Of a stretch of DNA of 59,283 nt, positions 51,545-59,283 are shown one piece after another. Made by a program: the position numbers and the translations under genes. The notes under the pieces were generated by a model that was given only the letters and a program-made list of their open reading frames with translations, had not been told where the DNA came from and did not search any database. The DNA is from Lentzea sp. NEAU-D7. Its GTDB lineage: Bacteria > Actinomycetota > Actinomycetes > Mycobacteriales > Pseudonocardiaceae. Each line of letters opens with the position of its first letter. The stretch's first letter is position 1. Location of the stretch: NCBI RefSeq assembly GCF_026242055.1, contig NZ_JAPJDL010000033.1, positions 50,100 through 109,382 of the forward strand. The letters run 5' to 3'.

Positions 51545-53128
51545 CTAGGGGCGTGCGGAGAAGCCGCGGCCGTCCAGGTAGGCCTGCATCCCCTCCGGTG
51601 ACAACGCGGGGGCGGTGCCTCCCTGACCGTCCTTCGGCACGTCGGGCCGGGGGTCGCCGGTGCACTCGGAACTGCTGCCCGGCAGCGCCCCGTCGACCAG
51701 GTACCGGTCGACCCTGTCGTCGACGCACTTGTTGCCGCCGTTGTAGAGGCCGTGCTTGCCCTCGTCGGTGACGGTGATCAGGTTGTGCCCGAGGCGCCGC
51801 GCCATCGCCGGCCCGCTCGCGTACTGCGTCTGCGTGTCGCCCTCGGACTGCACGACGACGCCGACCGGGTAGCCGTTGCGCGCGATCCTGACCGGCGGCT
51901 CCGGCGGGGTGAACGAGCGGAACGTGCACGTCATGGGTGCGGCCCGCACGATGCCGAAGCCGTACGGGTAGCGCTCGCGGAACATCCGCATGTCCTCGTA
52001 GTAGTTGTGCAGGTCGGTCGGCCAGTCCGACTCGCAGGTGACCGTGTCGAAGACGCCCGACCGCAGTTCGTCCAGACCGGTCTTCGCGAGCACCTGGGCC
52101 GCCTTGGCGCCCTCGGCGTTCGCCGGCTGCTCGCCCGACCAAAGCCTGGTGACGATCGACGCCAGATCGGACCACAGTGGACGGTAGCGGGCGCCGACGC
52201 CCATCGCGCCGTCGAAGGAGGAGCGGTCGTGCTCGCCGACCGGCGTCACGTGCAGCTTCGCGGCGACCTTCTCGACCTCGGCCAGCACCTCCTCACGCGA
52301 GCGGCCCAGCCCGAACTTCTCGTTGCGCTCCCCAACCCACGCCGCCCAGTTCTCGACGTCCTTGCGGTACGCGACGGCCTGCTGGCGGAACTGCTCGCGC
52401 CAGATCCACTCCGGGTGCACGGCCGAGTCGAGCACGCTGCGGTCGAGCCGGTGCGGGAACAGCGTCCCGTACACCGCGCCCAGGTACGTGCCGTACGAGT
52501 AACCCAGGTAGTTGATCTTCGATTCGCCCAGCGCGGCGCGCACGACGTCCATGTCCCGCGCGGTGTTCGCGGTGTTGATGAACTGCCGGATCCCGCCGCT
52601 GGACTTCTGACAGGCCTCCTCGGCCTCGCGCGCCTCGGCCGCCCACTTGCCGAACTCGCTGTCCGCGGGCCGCGACTCCGGCGCGGCGATCGCGGGCGCG
52701 CTGCGGCAGTTCAGCGCGGTCGACCCGCCGACTCCGCGCGGGTCGATGCCGATCACGTCGTAGACCTGGGAGAGCGCGGACTTCGCGAGGAACAGCGGCA
52801 GGCCGAGCCCCGAGCCGCCCGGTCCACCCGGATTGGTGAACAGCACGCCCCGCCGGCGATCGGCCGCCGCGGCCTTCTTGCGGCTGATCGTCAGGTTGAT
52901 CCTGTCGCCGGCCGGTTTCACGTAGTCGAGCGGCGCGACGAGCTTGGCGCACTCCAGTTCGGCGAGTTTTCCCTCGCAGGGGGCCCACGTGACCGGCTGG
53001 GAGTGGAACTCGACGAGCGGGTCGGGTGGATCAGCGGCGGCGGTCGCGCTCGCGGTCAGGAGAGCGACGCCGCCCAGGACGAGTGCCGGGAACCTACGCA
53101 AGACGGAACCTCCGAGCCGGACGAACAT
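51545..53128 (-). CDS. Secreted tripeptidyl aminopeptidase-like hydrolase
   Basis: A 527-residue secreted alpha/beta-hydrolase. The signal peptide (MFVRLGGSVLRRFPALVLGG, cleavage near ATAAA) is followed by the oxyanion loop NPGGPGG, nucleophile Ser211 in GYSYGTY, an acid loop in SEGDTQTQY, and His in DEGKHGLY. The C-terminal TAP-like segment has two conserved Cys. It removes peptides from the N-terminus of proteins outside the cell. It is the active-looking paralogue of the Ser-less protein at 1610-3028. Divergent from fasR. Confidence 0.92.
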   Translation of the reverse strand: MFVRLGGSVLRRFPALVLGGVALLTASATAAADPPDPLVEFHSQPVTWAPCEGKLAELECAKLVAPLDYVKPAGDRINLTISRKKAAAADRRRGVLFTNPGGPGGSGLGLPLFLAKSALSQVYDVIGIDPRGVGGSTALNCRSAPAIAAPESRPADSEFGKWAAEAREAEEACQKSSGGIRQFINTANTARDMDVVRAALGESKINYLGYSYGTYLGAVYGTLFPHRLDRSVLDSAVHPEWIWREQFRQQAVAYRKDVENWAAWVGERNEKFGLGRSREEVLAEVEKVAAKLHVTPVGEHDRSSFDGAMGVGARYRPLWSDLASIVTRLWSGEQPANAEGAKAAQVLAKTGLDELRSGVFDTVTCESDWPTDLHNYYEDMRMFRERYPYGFGIVRAAPMTCTFRSFTPPEPPVRIARNGYPVGVVVQSEGDTQTQYASGPAMARRLGHNLITVTDEGKHGLYNGGNKCVDDRVDRYLVDGALPGSSSECTGDPRPDVPKDGQGGTAPALSPEGMQAYLDGRGFSARP

Positions 53129-53223
53129 GACCTCTGCTGCCCGAAGGTATGGCGGTTAATCCAGGTACATGGGTTCTGTCACCCATCCCGGTGATGTCAC
53201 CTCAGTGGCCCTAAGCTGCGGGT

Positions 53224-54423
53224 ATGACCAGCAGCAAGGCGAAGGAGGAGCACCCGCCGACGCTCTCCGCCCGCACCATGCGCAAGATCGAACGCGCGTC
53301 GGGCTCGCTCGCCACCGCCAGCGTGGCCGAGATGGAGCGGCGCCTGCCGTGGTTCGCGCGGATGCCCCCGGACCAGCGCGCGAGCGTCCTGCTGCTGATC
53401 CAGAACGGCGTGGCCGGGTTCGTGGAGTGGCTGCACGACCGGCAGCAGGCGATCAGGCTGACCGCGGACGCGTTCCGCAGCGCCCCCAAGGACATCTCCC
53501 GCTGGGTGAGCCTGCGCCAGACCGTCGAGCTGGTCCGGATCGCGCTGGAGCTGTTCGAGGAGCAGATGCCGCTGATGGCGGCGACCGAGGCGGAGCGCGC
53601 GCTGCTGATGGAGGGCGTGCTGCGGTACGGGCGCGAGATCGCCTTCTCGGCCGCCACCTCCTACGCGGCCGCCGCCGAGGCACGCGGTGCCTGGGACGCG
53701 CGGCTGGAAGCGCTGGTCGTCGACGGCGTCGTGCGTGGTGACCCGGAGGAGTCGCTGCTGTCCCGTGCCGCCGCCCTCGGCTGGGACCCGGCGCTGGAAG
53801 CGACGGTGCTGGTCGGCAACCCCGGCGGGGAGGACCCGCCCGCGATCATCTACTCGGTGCGCAGCAAGGCCGCCCGCGCGGGCCGTCCGGTGCTGCTGTC
53901 CGTGCAGGGCTCACGGCTGGTCGTCGTGCTCGGCGGCTCGACGGAGACCGGCGAGGACGTCCTGGGCCGCATCGCCGAGGGCTTCGGCGAGGGCCCGGTC
54001 GTGGCGGGGCCCACGGTGGCCAGCCTCGCCGAGGCTCATCGCAGTGCGAGCGACGCTCTGAGCGGGTTGCGCGCGGTGGTGGGCTGGCCCGCCGCTCCCC
54101 GGCCCGTCCGCTCGCTCGACCTGCTGCCGGAACGGGCGCTCGCAGGCGACCCGGAGGCTGAGTGGCAGCTCGTCGACAGGGTCGCCCGGCCGCTGGAGGA
54201 CGCGGGCGGCGCGCTGCTGGAGACCGTGGACGCGTTCCTGGAGGTCGGCGGCGTGCTGGAGACGTGCGCGAAAAGACTGTTCGTGCACCCGAACACGGTC
54301 AGATATCGCCTTCGGCGCGTTCAGGAAATGACGGGAAGAAATGCACATGACGCTCGAGACGCGCTTGTGCTTCGCGTCGCATTGTCTGTAGGACGCCTAG
54401 CGCGGTCCCGGGGCCTGTGGTAG
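53224..54423 (+). CDS. fasR: FasR-like fatty-acid synthesis activator (PucR/CdaR-type)
   Basis: A 399-residue regulator with an N-terminal helical domain, a GAF/GGDEF-like middle, and a C-terminal PucR-type HTH (LLETVDAFLEVGGVLETCAKRL, then VHPNTVRYRLRRVQEMTGR). It lies directly upstream of fabD-fabH-acpP-fabF, exactly as SCO2386 (FasR) does in Streptomyces, where it activates that operon. Confidence 0.92.
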   Translation: MTSSKAKEEHPPTLSARTMRKIERASGSLATASVAEMERRLPWFARMPPDQRASVLLLIQNGVAGFVEWLHDRQQAIRLTADAFRSAPKDISRWVSLRQTVELVRIALELFEEQMPLMAATEAERALLMEGVLRYGREIAFSAATSYAAAAEARGAWDARLEALVVDGVVRGDPEESLLSRAAALGWDPALEATVLVGNPGGEDPPAIIYSVRSKAARAGRPVLLSVQGSRLVVVLGGSTETGEDVLGRIAEGFGEGPVVAGPTVASLAEAHRSASDALSGLRAVVGWPAAPRPVRSLDLLPERALAGDPEAEWQLVDRVARPLEDAGGALLETVDAFLEVGGVLETCAKRLFVHPNTVRYRLRRVQEMTGRNAHDARDALVLRVALSVGRLARSRGLW

Positions 54424-54519
54424 CGATCAGCCTGTGACGGACTTCGCACACATCCGTTAGGGTGAGGGCCAAACGATCCGTCACCGCACTGAGCTGGGCT
54501 TACGTCGCGGAGCGTTCAC

Positions 54520-54550
54520 TTGACCGACACTTTTGTAGGGTCTCTACAAA
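54520..54550 (+). promoter_or_regulatory. Probable fabD promoter with overlapping palindrome
   Basis: TTGACC (-35, 54520-54525) and TCTACA (-10, 54543-54548) are 17 bp apart. The inverted repeat TTTGTAG / CTACAAA (54532-54538, 54544-54550) covers the -10, a likely operator for FasR or another regulator. The start would be near 54555, about 60 nt before the fabD GTG. Confidence 0.65.
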
Positions 54551-54617
54551 TACGATCGCAGTACTTAGTTCTTCACAGCATGGGGTGCCGGTGGGTTCAC
54601 CAGCTTTAGTAATCGGC

Positions 54618-55547
54618 GTGATCGCACTCCTCGCGCCCGGACAAGGGTCCCAGACGCCCGGCATGCTCGCCCCCTGGCTCGAATTGGAGGGGGCCGAGAA
54701 GCAGGTGCGCACGTGGTCGGAGATCACGGGCCTGGACCTGGTGCGTCTCGGCACCACCGCCGAGGCCGACGAGATCGTCGACACCGCGATCACCCAGCCG
54801 CTCGTCGTGGCCCTCGCCGTGCTCGCGTTCGGTGAGCTGCGCCGCCGCGTCGAACTGCCCTCCTCCGTGATGGTCGGCGGCCACTCGGTCGGCGAGCTCG
54901 CCGCCGCCGCGGTCGCGGGCGTCATCAGCGCCGACGACGCCGTCGCACTGGCCGCCGTGCGCGGTGCCGCGATGGCGCAGGCGTGCGCCCTGGAGCCGAC
55001 CGGCATGGCCGCGGTGCTCGGCGGCGACGAGCCGGAGGTGCTCGCGCGCCTCGAGGAGCTCGGCCTCGTGCCCGCCAACCGCAACGGCGCGGGCCAGATC
55101 GTCGCGGCCGGTCCGCACCCCGCGCTCGACGAGCTCGCGGCGAACCCGCCGGGCCCGGCGAAGATCCGCAAGCTGGCGGTCGCGGGCGCGTTCCACACCA
55201 GGTACATGGCGCCGGCGGAGGACGCGGTGCGCGCGCGTGCCGCCGAGGTCGTCACGCACGACCCGTCGCTGCCGCTGGTGTCCAACAAGGACGGTCAGGT
55301 CGTCACCGACGGAGCCGAGGTACTGCGACGCCTGGTCTCCCAGGTCACGAGCCCTGTCCGCTGGGACCTCTGCCAGGCCACCTTCGTCGAGAAGGGCATC
55401 GCCGGATCGATCGAGCTGCCGCCCGCCGGCGTGCTGACGGGCCTCGCCAAGCGTGCGATGAAGGGCACCGCGACCCTCGCCCTGAAGACGCCGGACCAGC
55501 TGGAGAAGGTCACGGAGCTGTTCGACACCGCGGGAGCCGACAAGTGA
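54618..55547 (+). CDS. fabD: Malonyl-CoA:ACP transacylase
   Basis: A 309-residue FabD: LLAPGQGSQTPGML at the start, catalytic Ser in GGHSVGELAAA, and His in VAGAFHTRYM. It loads malonate onto AcpP; in polyketide producers it also feeds type II PKS. GTG 54618 gives the family start (VIALLAPGQGSQ); it lacks a good ribosome site, and in-frame GTGs at 54585 and 54591 are alternatives. Its TGA overlaps the fabH start. Confidence 0.95.
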   Translation: MIALLAPGQGSQTPGMLAPWLELEGAEKQVRTWSEITGLDLVRLGTTAEADEIVDTAITQPLVVALAVLAFGELRRRVELPSSVMVGGHSVGELAAAAVAGVISADDAVALAAVRGAAMAQACALEPTGMAAVLGGDEPEVLARLEELGLVPANRNGAGQIVAAGPHPALDELAANPPGPAKIRKLAVAGAFHTRYMAPAEDAVRARAAEVVTHDPSLPLVSNKDGQVVTDGAEVLRRLVSQVTSPVRWDLCQATFVEKGIAGSIELPPAGVLTGLAKRAMKGTATLALKTPDQLEKVTELFDTAGADK

Positions 55548-56521
55548 CGGTCTTCCAGGCCCCGCAGGCGGTTGCGGGCAGCCGCATCATCGGCCTCGGC
55601 AGCTACCAGCCCGAGACGGTGGTCAGCAACCACGACCTCGCCGCTCGCATGGACACCTCGGACGAGTGGATCCGCGAGCGCGTCGGCATCGTCAACCGGC
55701 GGGTGGCGGCGAAGGACGAGGGCGTCGTCGACATGTCCGTCATCGCGGGCACCAGGGCGATCGAGGACGCGGGCCTCACGCCCGCGGACATCGGCGGCAT
55801 CATCGTCGCGACGTGCACCATGCCGTCGACCATCCCGAACGCCGCCGCGCAGATCGCCACCAGGATCGGCATCCAGGCCGCGGCCGCGTTCGACCTGAAC
55901 GCCGCGTGCGCGGGCTTCTGCTACGCCGTCGCGACCGCGGCCGACATCGTCCGCGGCGGTTCGGTGCGCAACATCCTCGTCATCGGCGCGGAGAAGCTCA
56001 CCGACTGGACCCACCAGGACGACCGCTCGACCGCGATCATCTTCGCGGACGGCGCGGGTGCCGTCGTGGTCGGCGCCGGTGACACGAACGAGATCGGCCC
56101 CGTCGCCTGGGGCTCGGACGGCTCGATGTCCGAGGTCATCAGGATCGACGACCGCGACTCGTTCATCCACCAGGAGGGCCAGACGGTCTTCCGGTGGGCG
56201 ACCACGCAGGTCGCCCCGGTCGCGATCCGCGCGGTCGAGCTCGCGGGGATCGAGATGTCCGACGTGGACGTCTTCGCCCCGCACCAGGCGAACCTCAGGA
56301 TCATCGAGGCGATCGCCAAGCGCCTGCACAAGAATGGTGCGCGCGAGGACCTGAAGGTCGCTCGAGACATCGTCGAATCCGGCAACACCTCCTCGGCCTC
56401 CATCCCCATGGCGCTGGACCACATGCGGGCGGCGGGCGAGATCTCCTCCGGAGACGTGGTGCTGATGGTCGGTTTCGGCGCGGGCCTGTCCTACGCGGGG
56501 CAGGTGGTCCGGTGCCCCTGA
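55544..56521 (+). CDS. fabH: Beta-ketoacyl-ACP synthase III
   Basis: A 325-residue FabH with the full triad: Cys122 in NAACAGFCYA, His in APHQANLRII, Asn in SGNTSSASIP. It starts fatty-acid chains from acyl-CoA and malonyl-ACP. GTG overlaps the fabD stop (GTGA). It is the intact counterpart of the KAS III-like protein at 13629. Confidence 0.96.
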   Translation: MTVFQAPQAVAGSRIIGLGSYQPETVVSNHDLAARMDTSDEWIRERVGIVNRRVAAKDEGVVDMSVIAGTRAIEDAGLTPADIGGIIVATCTMPSTIPNAAAQIATRIGIQAAAAFDLNAACAGFCYAVATAADIVRGGSVRNILVIGAEKLTDWTHQDDRSTAIIFADGAGAVVVGAGDTNEIGPVAWGSDGSMSEVIRIDDRDSFIHQEGQTVFRWATTQVAPVAIRAVELAGIEMSDVDVFAPHQANLRIIEAIAKRLHKNGAREDLKVARDIVESGNTSSASIPMALDHMRAAGEISSGDVVLMVGFGAGLSYAGQVVRCP

Positions 56522-56567
56522 GTACCATCCCGAGTTTTTCCATCGTTTCAATCGAAAGGGAACTTCA

Positions 56568-56804
56568 GTGAGCGAGAACGTCCTGTCCGGCCTTGCCGAG
56601 ATCGTCGAAGAGGTCGCCGGCGTTGCCGCCGACGACGTCACCGCTGACAAGTCCTTCGTGGACGACCTCGACATCGACTCGCTGTCGATGGTCGAGATCG
56701 CCGTCCAGGCTGAGGACAAGTTCGGCGTGAAGATCCCGGACGACGAGCTGGCCAACCTCAAGACCGTTGGTGACGCGGTGAACTACATCACCAGCAACAA
56801 GTGA
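56568..56804 (+). CDS. acpP: Fatty-acid acyl carrier protein
   Basis: A 78-residue ACP with Ser38 in DLDIDSLSMVEI as the phosphopantetheine site. 46 bp after fabH; its stop overlaps the fabF GTG. Confidence 0.97.
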   Translation: MSENVLSGLAEIVEEVAGVAADDVTADKSFVDDLDIDSLSMVEIAVQAEDKFGVKIPDDELANLKTVGDAVNYITSNK

Positions 56805-58036
56805 CCTCGGGCATCGAGGTCGTCATCACCGGGCTGGGTGCCACCACCCCGCTCGGTGGTGATGTCACGTCCACCTGGGACGCCCTTCTGGCCGGCAAGA
56901 GCGGGGTTCGCCCCATGACCCACGACTGGGTCGAGAAGTACGACCTGCCGGTCAAGATCGCGTCGCAGCTCGTGGTGGACCCGACCGAGGTGCTCCCCCG
57001 AGTAGAGGCACGCCGCCTCGACCGCTCCGAGCAGGTCGCCATCGTGGCGTCCCGCCAGGCGTGGTCCGACGCGGGCCACGACGACGACACCGTCGACCGC
57101 CAGCGCCTCGCCGTGATCATCGGCACGGGCATCGGCGGCGCGATCACCCTGCTGACCCAGGACGACCTCCTGGAGCAGCACGGCCTGCGCAAGGTGTCGC
57201 CGCTGACCGTCCCGATGCTGATGCCGAACGGCCCGGCCGCGCACGTGGGCCTGGAACTGAAGGCACAGGCGGGCGTGCACGCCCCGGTCTCCGCCTGCGC
57301 GTCAGGCGCCGAGGCCATCGCGTGGGCCTACCGCATGATCATGTCCGGCGAAGCCGACGTGGTCGTGGCAGGCGGCGCGGAAGCGTGCATCACGGCCATC
57401 CCGGTGGCGGGCTTCTCGCAGGCCCGCACCATGAGCACCCGCAACGACGAGCCGGAGAAGGCCTCGCGCCCGTTCGACACGGGCCGCGACGGTTTCGTCC
57501 TCGGCGAGGGCGCGGGCGTCATGGTCCTGGAACGCCGCGACTTCGCGGAGGCCCGCGGGGCGAAGATCTACGGCCGCCTCGCAGGCATCGGCACCTCGGC
57601 CGACGGCTACCACATCACGGCCCCGGACCCCGAGGGCGTGGGCCAGTCCCGCGCCATCGCCGCGGCCCTGCGCTCCGGCGGCATCGACCCGTCCGACGTG
57701 GGCCACGTGAACTGCCACGCCACGTCCACCCCGGTGGGCGACGTCGCGGAGACCGTGGCGATCCGCAAGGCGATCGGCGACCACCCGATCCTGACCGCGC
57801 CGAAGGGCGCGCTGGGTCACCTGCTGGGAGCAGCAGGAGCGGTAGAGGCCATCGTGACCGTCCTGTCGATCCGCGACGGCATCGTTCCCCAGACCCTCAA
57901 TCTGGAGAACCTCGACCCGGCCGTCACGCTGGACGTGGTGGCGGGCGAACCGCGCAAGATCAAGCTGGACGCGGCGGTGAACGACTCGTTCGGGTTCGGC
58001 GGCCACAACGTGGCCCTGGCCTTCACCCCGGCCTGA
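56801..58036 (+). CDS. fabF: Beta-ketoacyl-ACP synthase II
   Basis: A 411-residue KAS II with Cys166 in SACASGAEAI, His in NCHATSTPVGD and KGALGHLLGAAGAVE. It extends fatty acids. GTG start overlapping acpP (GTGA). Last gene of the operon, followed by a terminator. Confidence 0.97.
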   Translation: MTSGIEVVITGLGATTPLGGDVTSTWDALLAGKSGVRPMTHDWVEKYDLPVKIASQLVVDPTEVLPRVEARRLDRSEQVAIVASRQAWSDAGHDDDTVDRQRLAVIIGTGIGGAITLLTQDDLLEQHGLRKVSPLTVPMLMPNGPAAHVGLELKAQAGVHAPVSACASGAEAIAWAYRMIMSGEADVVVAGGAEACITAIPVAGFSQARTMSTRNDEPEKASRPFDTGRDGFVLGEGAGVMVLERRDFAEARGAKIYGRLAGIGTSADGYHITAPDPEGVGQSRAIAAALRSGGIDPSDVGHVNCHATSTPVGDVAETVAIRKAIGDHPILTAPKGALGHLLGAAGAVEAIVTVLSIRDGIVPQTLNLENLDPAVTLDVVAGEPRKIKLDAAVNDSFGFGGHNVALAFTPA

Positions 58037-58053
58037 GCACGAACGCACCACCC

Positions 58054-58092
58054 CACAAGGCCCCGGCCCGCGATGCGGACCGGGGCTTTGTG
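58054..58092 (+). terminator. fabF terminator
   Basis: 13-bp stem (CACAAGGCCCCGG, 58054-58066 with 58080-58092), one G-U pair. Confidence 0.85.
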
Positions 58093-58229
58093 CTTGCCCG
58101 CCAGGGGTTTCGGGCACGCTCGCGCAGGGGTCCCCTCGGGATGAGGCTCCCCCGCGACCCAACCTAGCGAGCAGGTCTGACAGTCCGGTGAGGACGACGA
58201 GGGCGAGGCACAGGCCGGGATGGACGGCG

Positions 58230-59100
58230 CCGCACCGCACCGCCCTGGGCCGGGTTGGACCGCCGGGAGCGGAACCGGGCCGGGCTGGGCCAAGCGGAGC
58301 CGGACCGGGCTGAACGGGGCCGGGCTGGGCGGAGCCAGGCAGGGGACGCTGATCGAGGCGCATAGGCGTAGACGCAGGGGCGAGGCACGCAGCGAGAAGG
58401 CGGAGACGCAGGGTGCGGCGCAGGCGGGCGGAAGCGCGTGCGAGGGGTAAGTGCGTGCGAGGCGCGGGTGCGGCCGGGGTGAGCTGAGGAACGAGACTGT
58501 GGTCCGGACGAGGGTGGGGCGGCCCATGTTCATGCGTGGCGGGCCAGGGCTGGGCTTGGCAGGCTCGGGTCGCGGTAGGGAACTGAGACTGGGCAGGACG
58601 CCGGGTCACGCCGGGACGGTCGGATCACACCGGGTGGGTCGCGCCGGGCTGGGTCTGAGCTGAGCCGGTCGGGTTGCACCAAGTCGGGCTGGGCTGGGTC
58701 AGACCGGGGTGGGTCGGACTGGGCTGAGTCGAACCGGCTGGGCTGAATCGGGCCGACTCAGGCCGGGTTGGGCTGGATCGGGCCGACTCAGGCCGGGTTG
58801 GGCTGGATCGGGCCGAGCTGGCCAGGTCGGGTCGGCTGGCCAGGTCGGGCTGGGCCGGGGTAGCCCGGTTGGACTGAGCTGGGCTGGGCTGGGCTGAGCT
58901 GAGCTGGGCTGGACCGGGCCGGGTTGGGCCGTGCCGGATTGGGGTGGGTCGCGCCGAACTTGGCCCAGTCGGCTCGATCCGGTCAGGCTGGGCCGCTTGG
59001 GATTGGGCCGGATCGAGCTGAGTCGGACTGGACCGGGTTGGGTTGGGTTGGGTTGGGTCGGAGCGAGCTGGATCAAGCTGGACCGGGCCCGGGCTGGGGT
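58230..59100. repeat. Degenerate GGGCTG-type repeat tract
   Basis: About 870 bp made mostly of GGGCTG, GGGCCGG and GGGTTGG units in irregular order on the plus strand. A clear 30-bp tandem unit (beginning GGGCTGGATCGGGCCGACTC) is repeated two to three times at about 58740-58820. The strong G bias on one strand is unlike the rest of the window. Reading frames through it give only low-complexity Pro/Ser/Gln or Gly/Arg protein and are not accepted. Confidence 0.8.
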
Positions 59101-59118
59101 TCGATCAGCCAGATCGCA

Positions 59119-59170
59119 CGCGATGCCGAAGGCGAGCCAGCCAACTCACCCGCGATGCCGAAGGCGAGCC
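59119..59170 (+). repeat. 20-bp direct repeat
   Basis: CGCGATGCCGAAGGCGAGCC occurs at 59119-59138 and 59151-59170, at the right edge of the low-complexity tract. Confidence 0.75.
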
Positions 59171-59240
59171 GTCCGTACCAAACGGTCCGGGTGGGGTGGT
59201 CCCGTCACGAGTCGCACCTCAGCCCTTGCTGCATCTGAAG

Positions 59241-59283
59241 GGGAGGGTCAAGTCGACACGCTCTTCGTCGACTTGACCCTCCC
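59241..59283. terminator. Terminator-like hairpin at the window end
   Basis: Perfect 17-bp stem (GGGAGGGTCAAGTCGAC with its complement ending at 59283), 9-nt loop. It probably ends a gene on the minus strand lying beyond the window. Confidence 0.75.

Noticed and set aside
58740..58820. CRISPR-like spaced repeats
   Set aside because: The 30-bp units are direct tandem repeats without unique spacers and there are no cas genes.
58699..59076. Pro/Ser/Gln-rich frame in the repeat tract
   Set aside because: It is only the translation of the degenerate repeat, with no ribosome site or family.

Overview
The window is high-GC actinobacterial DNA. GTG and TTG starts are common, ribosome sites are strong and convergent genes end in GC-rich hairpins. 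The content points to a Pseudonocardiales-type organism (Lentzea/Saccharothrix/Amycolatopsis relatives): an ActIII-type ketoreductase, a SARP regulator, a FasR-FabD-FabH-ACP-FabF cluster and an AhpE-DUF3052-AceE block. The genus is inference.

Region 1 (141-23985) is the tailoring, resistance and regulatory part of an aromatic (type II) polyketide cluster that runs off the left edge; no KS-alpha, chain-length factor, polyketide ACP or cyclase is in view. It holds an ActIII-like C9 ketoreductase with a 2Fe-2S ferredoxin, three P450s, two further reductases, an epoxide hydrolase, an NmrA-like protein, a class D flavin hydroxylase with an NTF2-like partner, an SRPBCC protein, two 14-TM exporters and three related small beta-rich proteins. 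A free-standing adenylation domain with a valine-type code, a free PCP and a KAS III-like enzyme lacking the catalytic Asn form an aminoacyl-loading set. The same region carries an acetolactate synthase pair (ilvB plus a very short ilvN) co-oriented with a SARP gene. Most divergent promoters carry TTCGAGN-like heptamers repeated every 11 bp, the layout of SARP binding sites. I read the region as one SARP regulon in which valine supply, valine activation and polyketide tailoring are linked. A tripeptidyl-peptidase-like hydrolase here has lost its nucleophilic Ser (GYAYG).

Region 2 (24371-29172) has a NarL-type histidine kinase (with a TTA codon) facing its response regulator, an SDR-fold protein without catalytic residues, and a TetR-controlled two-gene operon with clear palindromic operators.

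Region 3 (29392-40750) has lipA, then an Asp23/Gls24 envelope-stress operon led by an ECF-type sigma factor and an anti-sigma-like protein apparently fused to an Asp23-like domain. CsbD, a saccharopine-dehydrogenase-like reductase, a GNAT-P450 pair, small unknown genes, a frameshifted GNAT, tRNA-Val(UAC), ahpE and a DUF3052 gene follow.

Region 4 (41061-58036) has aceE, a DUF4279-like/GNAT fusion, a pnuC-M14 peptidase pair, a beta-propeller phytase and an HTH_42 gene. Next come a 168-bp MITE-like element supplying both flanking stop codons, a sugar nucleotidyltransferase with a degraded signature, a membrane protein and a secreted TAP-like peptidase. The fatty-acid cluster fasR-fabD-fabH-acpP-fabF closes the region.

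Region 5 (58037-59283) is non-coding, dominated by a degenerate GGGCTG-type repeat tract. Homopolymer G/C tracts at 1-83 and 51421-51523 look like sequencing or assembly artefacts.
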